A DNA stretch of 64,000 nucleotides from Burkholderia ubonensis (GTDB taxonomy: Bacteria > Pseudomonadota > Gammaproteobacteria > Burkholderiales > Burkholderiaceae), in assembly GCF_902833085.1 (NCBI RefSeq), contig NZ_CADFEB010000002.1:496001-560000 (forward strand), in the 5' to 3' direction. The translations under genes and the position numbers were made by a program. The notes under the pieces are model-generated. The model made no database searches, had not been told where the DNA came from, and saw nothing but the letters and a program-made list of their open reading frames with translations. Below, in pieces: positions 58,253 to 64,000 of this stretch; within the stretch, counting starts at the first letter, position 1, and each line of letters opens with the position of its first letter.

Positions 58253-58926
58253 GCGCGCGACTTCGCGGCCTGTGCGCCGCGGCCGGGATGGTGGTCGCCT
58301 GCGCGGCCGCCGCGCAGGCCGGCGCACCGGCGCCGGCGCCGGCACCCGCGTCGGCCGCCACGCAGCGCGCGGCGAACGCGGCGCTCGTGGCCGACATTGC
58401 CGCGCGGCTGAACCGGGTCGGCGCCATTCGCGCCGACTTCACGCAGACCCAGACGCTCGCGGCGATGAAGCAGCCGCTCGTCAGCACGGGATCGATGCTG
58501 TTCGACCGCGCGTCCGGCGTCGTATGGCGGATCGATACGCCGTACAAGGCGACCTACGTGATCACCGACGGCGGCATGCGCGAGGTGGGCGCGGACGGAC
58601 GGCTCGTCGCGGCGGGCGGGAGCGGCCGCGGCGTCGCCCAGGTGTCGCGAATGATGCGCGACATGCTCGGCGGCGACCTGTCGGCGCTCTATGCGCAGTT
58701 CGACGTCGACGCGACCGGCACGCGCGAGCGCTGGCGGATGACGCTGCGGCCGAACCAGCCGCAGCTCGCGCAGGCGATCCGTGTGCTGGAGATGAGCGGC
58801 GGCGCGTATCTGGGCATGCTCAGCATGACGTTCGCGAACGGCAACGTGACGAAACTCGAATTCGCGCGCGCGACGCCGGTGGACGCGCCGGCGCCGGCCG
58901 AGCGCGCGTGGCTCGGAGCGCGCTGA
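58243..58926 (+). CDS. LolA-like outer-membrane lipoprotein carrier protein (aryl polyene cluster)
   Basis: A 227-aa exported protein with a signal peptide (to about residue 26, AAAQA) and an Ala/Pro-rich spacer. A LolA-like domain follows, with VGAIRADFTQTQTLAAMKQPL and SMLFDRASGVVWRIDTPYKA. ApeL-like proteins of this fold probably ferry the polyene lipid across the periplasm after export by the neighbouring MMPL protein. GGAGG precedes the ATG at 58243; a second ATG two codons later is possible. Confidence 0.87.
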   Translation: MEMSARLRGLCAAAGMVVACAAAAQAGAPAPAPAPASAATQRAANAALVADIAARLNRVGAIRADFTQTQTLAAMKQPLVSTGSMLFDRASGVVWRIDTPYKATYVITDGGMREVGADGRLVAAGGSGRGVAQVSRMMRDMLGGDLSALYAQFDVDATGTRERWRMTLRPNQPQLAQAIRVLEMSGGAYLGMLSMTFANGNVTKLEFARATPVDAPAPAERAWLGAR

Positions 58927-61331
58927 TGAGCGCGACGCGCGACGCGATCGACGTGCCGGCCGGGCGCGCCCGGCGGCTGGCGCTGCGCGCCGCGTGGCTG
59001 CTGGTCGCGCTCGTCGCCGGGCTCTATTGCCTGTGGCGCTTCACCGGAGCGTCGCCGCTGCAGACGAACCTGCTGGCGCTGTTGCCCGCGACCGAGGCGA
59101 ATCCGGTCGCCGAGCAGGCGGTCGAGCGATTGTCGGCGGCGCTCGGCGAGCGCACCGTCTATCTCGTGACGGATCGCGACGCGGCGCGCGCGAAGGCCGC
59201 CGCGAAGCAGTTCGGCGCGCTGCTCGCGAACAGCGGCGCGTTTCGCTCGGTCACGGTCGAGGTGCCGCCGTTCGATCCGTCGCAGATCGCGGCGACCTAC
59301 CTGCCGGCCCGCTTCGGCTTGCTGACGGATGCCGACCGCGCGTCGCTCGGGCGCGGCGACGCCGCGCTCGCCGATGCGTTGACGCGACGGCTCTACAGCC
59401 CGCCCGTCGACGGCCTGCCGACCGCCGTGTCGGACGATCCGTTCGGCTGGCTCCAGCACTGGCTGGCGGACCTGCCGCTGGCGACCTCCCGCCTCGCGCT
59501 GGAGGACGGCATGCTGGTCTCGCATCGCGACGGCGCGACGAGCGTGCTCGTGATGACGTCGCTCGCCGGCTCGGCCTACGAATCCAAGATCCAGCAGGCC
59601 GTGCGCGGCGCGACGGCCGCGTCGGAACGGTCGCTCGCCGCCGCGTATCCGGACGTGCGGATCGCCCGTACCGGGGCCGTGTTCTATGCGCAGGCCGCGC
59701 GCGCGAGCGCGGAGCGCGACGTGCACGTGATCGGCGCGGTGTCGCTGGGCGGCATCGCGCTGCTGCTGCTGAGCGTGTTCCGCACGCCGCGCCTGCTGGT
59801 GCTCGCGTTCGCGTCGACCGCGTTCGGCATCGTCTGCGCGCTCGCGGCCACGCTTGCCGTGTTCGGCAAGCTGCATCTGCTGACGCTGGTGTTCGGCGTG
59901 AGCCTGATCGGCGAGGCGGTCGATTACTCGATCCAGTACTTCGTCGTGTACCTGTCGTCGGGCGGGCAATGGGATGCGCGGCGCGGCGCGGCCGCCGTGC
60001 GGCCGGCGCTGGCCGTCGCGCTGGCGACGAGCCTGCTCGGCTACGCAATCCTGACGTGGGTGCCGTTCCCGGCGCTCAAGCAGATCGCGTGCTTCGCGAT
60101 CGTCGGCATCGCGGCGGCGTTCGCGGCGGTGACGGGCTTCCTGCCGCTGATGCTGACCCGGCCGCCGAAGCGCACGCCGTCACGCGTGTTCGCGTGCGCC
60201 GCGCGTGCGCTCGAGCGCTGGCAGGCGGCGCTGTCGGGCCGGCGCGCGCTGGCAGCGGCGTTGGGCGTCGCGCTGGTCGCGGCGCCCGGCTGGTTCTTGC
60301 TGACGAGCGACGACGACATTCATCTGCTCGCCCAGCGCGATCCGGACCTCGCGCGCCAGGAGCGCGAGATCCGCGATGCGGTCGGGCTGGCGAACACCGC
60401 GCAGTTCTTCGTGATCCAGGGCAGCACGCCCGAGGACGTGCTCGAACGCTCCGAAGCGTTGGTGACGGCGCTGGATGCGCAACGCGTCGGCCGCGTGCAG
60501 TCGCTCGCGACGTTCGTGCCGTCGGCGAAGCGGCAGGCGCAGAACCGCGCGGCGCTGGCCGCGCGCGTGTTCGCCGAGCCGGTGGCGCTGCGCGCGACGC
60601 TCGAGCGCGCGGGATTCCGCGACGACGTCGCGCAGGCGTGGGTCGACGCGTTCGCGCGCGATGCGCACGCGACGCTCGACGTCGAGCGCTGGCTGGCCGC
60701 GCGCTGGTCGGCGCCGTTCCGGCATCTGTGGCTCGGCGGCGTCGGCGCGGGCGCGCCGGAATATGCGGCGCTGGCGATTCCCGAGCGGGTCGACGCGGCG
60801 GATGCCGCGGCGCTCGACGCACTCGCGCACCGGCTGCTCGGCGTCACATACGTCGACAAGGCGGCGGGCGTGTCGAAGCTGTTCGGCGCGTACCGCGTCG
60901 ACAGCGGCTGGTGGCTGGGCGGCGCGCTCGTCGTGGTCGCCGCGCTGCTGATGTGGCGCTACGGCGTGCGCGGCGGGATCGCGACGACGCTGCCGATCGT
61001 GCTCGCGATCGGCCTGACGCTGGCGGTATTCGGTTATCTGCGCATCCCGCTCACATTGTTCAACTGGCTTGCGCTGATGCTCGTGCTCGGCGTCGGCGCG
61101 AACTATGCGGTCTTCCTGCGCGAAGGCTGCATCCGGGAAGCCGCGAACCTGGGCGCGGTGTGGACCGGCGTGCTGCTCTCCGCCGCGACGACGCTGCTGT
61201 CGTTCGGCATGCTCGGCGCGAGCGCGATGCCCGCGTTGCGCGGCTTCGGCACGACCCTCGCGATGGGGATCGTGTTCTCGGTGCTGTTCGCGCCGCTCGC
61301 CATGCCCTCCCCGAAGGAAACCACCGCATGA
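58926..61331 (+). CDS. MMPL/RND-family exporter (aryl polyene cluster)
   Basis: An 801-aa inner-membrane protein with about 12 helices in two repeats: one helix, a large periplasmic loop, then five helices. SLIGEAVDYSIQYFVVYL in the first half and LVLGVGANYAVFLREG in the second are the paired conserved helices of the family, although the second lacks the Asp-Tyr of the first. It corresponds to ApeM-like proteins, thought to export the polyene lipid. It is coupled by TGATG to the LolA-like gene. Confidence 0.88.
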   Translation: MSATRDAIDVPAGRARRLALRAAWLLVALVAGLYCLWRFTGASPLQTNLLALLPATEANPVAEQAVERLSAALGERTVYLVTDRDAARAKAAAKQFGALLANSGAFRSVTVEVPPFDPSQIAATYLPARFGLLTDADRASLGRGDAALADALTRRLYSPPVDGLPTAVSDDPFGWLQHWLADLPLATSRLALEDGMLVSHRDGATSVLVMTSLAGSAYESKIQQAVRGATAASERSLAAAYPDVRIARTGAVFYAQAARASAERDVHVIGAVSLGGIALLLLSVFRTPRLLVLAFASTAFGIVCALAATLAVFGKLHLLTLVFGVSLIGEAVDYSIQYFVVYLSSGGQWDARRGAAAVRPALAVALATSLLGYAILTWVPFPALKQIACFAIVGIAAAFAAVTGFLPLMLTRPPKRTPSRVFACAARALERWQAALSGRRALAAALGVALVAAPGWFLLTSDDDIHLLAQRDPDLARQEREIRDAVGLANTAQFFVIQGSTPEDVLERSEALVTALDAQRVGRVQSLATFVPSAKRQAQNRAALAARVFAEPVALRATLERAGFRDDVAQAWVDAFARDAHATLDVERWLAARWSAPFRHLWLGGVGAGAPEYAALAIPERVDAADAAALDALAHRLLGVTYVDKAAGVSKLFGAYRVDSGWWLGGALVVVAALLMWRYGVRGGIATTLPIVLAIGLTLAVFGYLRIPLTLFNWLALMLVLGVGANYAVFLREGCIREAANLGAVWTGVLLSAATTLLSFGMLGASAMPALRGFGTTLAMGIVFSVLFAPLAMPSPKETTA

Positions 61332-62509
61332 AACACGCGCACGTCTATCTGCATGCGCTCGGCATGGTCAATGCGCTCGGCGGCACCGTCGACGCGGTCG
61401 ACCGCGCATTGCGCGCCGGCGTTTCGCCCGGCATGGGGCCGTGCGCGGAAGCGCCCGGCGGCGCGTGGGCCGGGCGCGTCGGCGCGCCGCTCGACGTCGC
61501 GCCGCCCGAGCCGCTCGCGCACTTCGATTGCCGCAACAACCGGCTGCTGCTCGCCGCGCTCGCGCAGATCGCGCCGGCCGTCGACGCGGCGGTGGCGCGC
61601 TACGGCCCGCGCCGCGTCGGCGTCGTGATCGGCACGAGCACCTCCGGCATCAGCGCGGCGGAAGAGGCGTTCGCGCAGCGCGCCGTATCGGGTGCGATGC
61701 CGCCGGCGTTCGATTACCGGCAGATGGAAATCGGCACGGCGGCGCCGTTCGTGCGCGCGGCGCTCGGCGTCGCCGGGCCGGCGTACACGTTGTCGACCGC
61801 ATGCACGTCGAGCGCGAAGGCGTTCGCGGCCGCGCGCCGGCTGCTGCGCCTGCGCCTGTGCGACGCGGTCGTCGTCGGCGGCGCGGATTCGCTGTGCGCG
61901 CTGACGATGCAGGGCTTCGCGTCGCTGGAGTCGGTCAGCCCCGCGCGCACGAACCCGATGAGCGCCAATCGCTGCGGGATCAACATCGGCGAAGGCGCGG
62001 CCGTGTTCGTGATGAGCCGCGACGACGGCGAGATCCGGCTGGCCGGCGTCGGCGAATCGAGCGATGCGCATCACATCTCCGCGCCGGACCCGGAGGGGCG
62101 CGGCGCCGAGGATGCGCTGCGGCAAGCGCTCGCGGATGCGGGCGTGAGTCCGCCGGCGCTCGGTTACGTGAACCTGCACGCGACGGCGACGCGCCTGAAC
62201 GACGAGATGGAAGCGCGCGTGATGGCGCGCGTGTTTCCCGGCGGCGTGCCCGCGAGCGGCACGAAGCCGCTGACCGGACACACGCTCGGCGCGGCGGGCG
62301 CGACGGAACTGGCGTTCGCGTGGCTGACGCTTGCGCGCGGCACGCCGCTGCCGGTTCACGTGTGGGACGGCGTGCCGGACCCCGCGCTGCCGGCGCTGGA
62401 TCTCGTGCAGGAAGAACGCCGGCTCGCCGGCCACACCGGAAGCCAGTACGTGATGAGCAATTCGTTCGCATTCGGCGGCAGCAATGCCAGCCTGATCCTG
62501 GGGCGCTGA
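61328..62509 (+). CDS. Beta-ketoacyl-ACP synthase (aryl polyene elongation KS)
   Basis: A 393-aa FabF/KAS-II type condensing enzyme with a full Cys-His-His triad: Cys159 in STACTSSAK, His284 in NLHATATRLND and His318 in KPLTGHTLGAAG. By order and size it matches ApeO-like synthases that work with the chain-length factor at 50214. It follows the MMPL gene with a 4-base overlap. Confidence 0.9.
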   Translation: MKHAHVYLHALGMVNALGGTVDAVDRALRAGVSPGMGPCAEAPGGAWAGRVGAPLDVAPPEPLAHFDCRNNRLLLAALAQIAPAVDAAVARYGPRRVGVVIGTSTSGISAAEEAFAQRAVSGAMPPAFDYRQMEIGTAAPFVRAALGVAGPAYTLSTACTSSAKAFAAARRLLRLRLCDAVVVGGADSLCALTMQGFASLESVSPARTNPMSANRCGINIGEGAAVFVMSRDDGEIRLAGVGESSDAHHISAPDPEGRGAEDALRQALADAGVSPPALGYVNLHATATRLNDEMEARVMARVFPGGVPASGTKPLTGHTLGAAGATELAFAWLTLARGTPLPVHVWDGVPDPALPALDLVQEERRLAGHTGSQYVMSNSFAFGGSNASLILGR

Positions 62510-62510
62510 C

Positions 62511-63014
62511 ATGCAGACCGGTTCGTTGATGGAAACCTTGCACGACGGCGCGGAGATCGCCGTGTGCGACGTGCGGGACGTGCTGCCGCATCGCGGCACG
62601 ATGCTGTTGCTCGACACGATCGAGCGCTGTTCCGAAACCGCGATCGAGGTGAGTGCGACCGCGCGCCGCGACGCGTGGTACGCGGACGACGACGGCGCGA
62701 TGCCCGCGTGGATCGGCATCGAGCTGATGGCGCAGGCGATCGCCGCGCACGTCGGGCTGCTGGCGCGGCACGCGGGCGGTCGCGCGAAGCCGGGCGTGCT
62801 GCTCGGCGCGAACCGCTACAGCGCGCATCGGGCCGGGTTCGATGCGGGGGCGACGCTGCGGATCGCGGCGCGCGAACTGCTGCGCGGCGACGAAGGGCAT
62901 GGTGCATACGAATGCGCGATCCATGCCGACGGCCAATGCTGCGCGGAAGCGATCGTCAAGGTGTACCAGCCGGACGATTTTCAGTCTTTTATCGAAGGGA
63001 GCTTCAATTCATGA
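62511..63014 (+). CDS. 3-hydroxyacyl-ACP dehydratase-like hotdog protein (aryl polyene cluster)
   Basis: A 167-aa hotdog protein. DVLPHRGTMLLLDTIE contains the catalytic His of FabZ-like enzymes and MPAWIGIELMAQAIAAHVGL the Glu helix. It corresponds to the ApeP-type dehydratase, which acts with ApeI (here fused to the ligase) in making the conjugated double bonds. It starts one base after the KS stop. Confidence 0.88.
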   Translation: MQTGSLMETLHDGAEIAVCDVRDVLPHRGTMLLLDTIERCSETAIEVSATARRDAWYADDDGAMPAWIGIELMAQAIAAHVGLLARHAGGRAKPGVLLGANRYSAHRAGFDAGATLRIAARELLRGDEGHGAYECAIHADGQCCAEAIVKVYQPDDFQSFIEGSFNS

Positions 63015-63736
63015 CTCGGCGAGTTCTCGTGACCGGCGCGAGCCGCGGCATTGGCCGGGCCGTCGCGCTGCGACTGGCGGCGGACGGCTTCGCGGTGACG
63101 GTGCATTGCCGCAGCGGCCGCGACGCGGCGCAAGCCGTGGCCGACACCATCCGCGAACAGGGCGGCGCGGCCGATGTGCTGCAGTTCGACGTGCGCGACC
63201 GCGCGGCCTGCCGGCAACTGCTCGAGGCCGACGTGGCCGCGCACGGCGCGTACTACGGGATTGTCTGCAGCGCGGGCGTGACGCGCGACGGCGCGTTTCC
63301 GGCGCTGTCCGACGAGGACTGGGACGTCGTGATCGAGACCGGGCTCGACGGCTTCTACAACGTCGTCCATCCGCTGACGATGCCGATGGTGCGGTTGCGC
63401 AAGGGCGGCCGCATCGTGACGATCGCGTCGGTGTCCGGCGTGATGGGCAATCGCGGGCAGGTCAACTACAGCGCGGCGAAGGCCGGCCTGATCGGCGCGA
63501 CGAAGGCGCTCGCGGTCGAGCTCGCGTCGCGCAACATCACGGTCAACTGCGTGGCGCCCGGTCTCGTCGATACCGGCATGCTCGACGACGTGCCGCTCGA
63601 GCATGCGTTGAAGACGGTGCCGATGGGGCGCGTCGGGCAACCCGACGAAGTCGCGTCGGTCGTCGGCTTCCTGATGTCGGACGGCGCGTCGTACGTCACC
63701 CGGCAGGTGATCGGCATCAACGGCGGGATGATCTGA
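63011..63736 (+). CDS. 3-oxoacyl-ACP reductase, FabG-like (aryl polyene cluster)
   Basis: A 241-aa short-chain dehydrogenase. It has the NADP-binding TGASRGIGRAVALRL, the structural CSAGVT, and a catalytic Ser-Tyr-Lys set in TIASVSGVMGNRGQVNYSAAKAG. It corresponds to the ApeQ-type ketoreductase. Four-base overlaps on both sides show tight coupling. Confidence 0.92.
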   Translation: MTRRVLVTGASRGIGRAVALRLAADGFAVTVHCRSGRDAAQAVADTIREQGGAADVLQFDVRDRAACRQLLEADVAAHGAYYGIVCSAGVTRDGAFPALSDEDWDVVIETGLDGFYNVVHPLTMPMVRLRKGGRIVTIASVSGVMGNRGQVNYSAAKAGLIGATKALAVELASRNITVNCVAPGLVDTGMLDDVPLEHALKTVPMGRVGQPDEVASVVGFLMSDGASYVTRQVIGINGGMI

Positions 63737-64000
63737 TGAAGCGGGTGGTCGTGACGGGAATGGGCGGCGTGACCGCGTTCGGCGACACGTGGCCGGAGAT
63801 CGACGCGCGCCTGAAGGGCGCGGCCAACGCCGTGCAGCGCATCGCGGCGTGGGATTGCTACGAGTCGCTGCACACGCGGCTCGCGTGCCCGCTGCCGGGC
63901 TTCGTGCAGCCCGCGCATTATCCGCGCAAGAAGACGCGCTCGATGGGCCCGGTGTCGATGTATGCGGTGCGGGCGAGCGAGCTCGCGCTCGCCGACGCCG
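63736..64000 (+). CDS. Beta-ketoacyl-ACP synthase, partial (cut by window end)
   Basis: The first 88 codons of a second condensing enzyme (KRVVVTGMGGVTAFGDTW, then KKTRSMGPVSMYAVRASEL), typical of FabF-like N-termini and of the ApeR-type synthase that ends many APE clusters. The active-site region lies beyond the window. The start overlaps the reductase stop (TGATG). Confidence 0.88.
   Translation, partial: MKRVVVTGMGGVTAFGDTWPEIDARLKGAANAVQRIAAWDCYESLHTRLACPLPGFVQPAHYPRKKTRSMGPVSMYAVRASELALADA

Noticed and set aside
63736..64000. Treating the last gene as a truncated pseudogene
   Set aside because: The open frame simply runs off the window end with normal composition.

Overview
The window reads as a chromosome segment of a Burkholderia-type betaproteobacterium. 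The evidence is very high GC with strong third-position GC, a DUF4148 protein, an intracellular polyhydroxybutyrate depolymerase, the carA-leuE-carB-greA and yhbY-rlmE-ftsH-folP-glmM-pstSCAB-phoU-phoB-phoR-ppk-ppx gene orders, and frequent ATGA start/stop overlaps. No rRNA, tRNA, insertion sequence, prophage or CRISPR array was found.

Layout. 1-2.3 kb: two small heat-shock proteins behind a sigma32-like promoter, a 3-hydroxyacyl-CoA dehydrogenase-like enzyme and a DUF4148 protein. 2.5-11 kb: a complete malonate module, with a LysR regulator, the MadLM transporter and malonate decarboxylase genes in the order mdcACDEGBH. 11-16.4 kb: single genes, namely a phospholipase-D-like secreted protein that has lost its catalytic motif, a phosphoribosyltransferase, PhaZ, a GST, a 64-aa orphan and an MHS-type transporter. 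16.8-23.2 kb: a YnfA-type protein, the minus-strand methyltransferase-rnhA-dnaQ operon, divergent gloB, mltD and an MFS transporter. 23.3-31.6 kb: carA, leuE, carB and greA, with a two-gene TelA/XpaC-like pair lodged between leuE and carB. 31.6-37.9 kb: a DUF4149 protein, yhbY, rlmE, ftsH, folP and glmM. 38.2-49 kb: the phosphate regulon (pstSCAB-phoU-phoBR) behind an array of Pho boxes, then convergent ppk with its own Pho-box-like site, then ppx. 49-50.2 kb: a small secreted protein and a 0.7-kb AT-richer non-coding stretch carrying a good promoter. 50.2-64 kb: an aryl-polyene (APE/xanthomonadin/flexirubin-like) type II polyketide cluster of at least 15 overlapping genes, truncated by the window end.

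How they work together. The malonate genes import malonate, load it on a dedicated acyl carrier with a dephospho-CoA-derived arm, and decarboxylate it to acetyl units. The Pho block senses and imports phosphate, and the flanking ppk/ppx genes make and degrade polyphosphate. The last cluster carries what is needed to activate an aryl starter (acyl ligase, possibly fed by the ammonia-lyase), elongate it (KS, chain-length factor, KR, two dehydratases, two ACPs) and move it to the envelope (acyltransferases, glycosyltransferase, LolA-like carrier, MMPL exporter).

The points most worth a second look are the TelA/XpaC-like insertion that splits carAB, the ligase-dehydratase and glycosyltransferase-acyltransferase fusions plus ammonia-lyase in the APE cluster, the strong terminator in the greA leader, the Pho-box array with the separate site upstream of ppk, and the HKD-less Nuc-like protein. 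All functional statements come from reading sequence and motifs; no database search was run.
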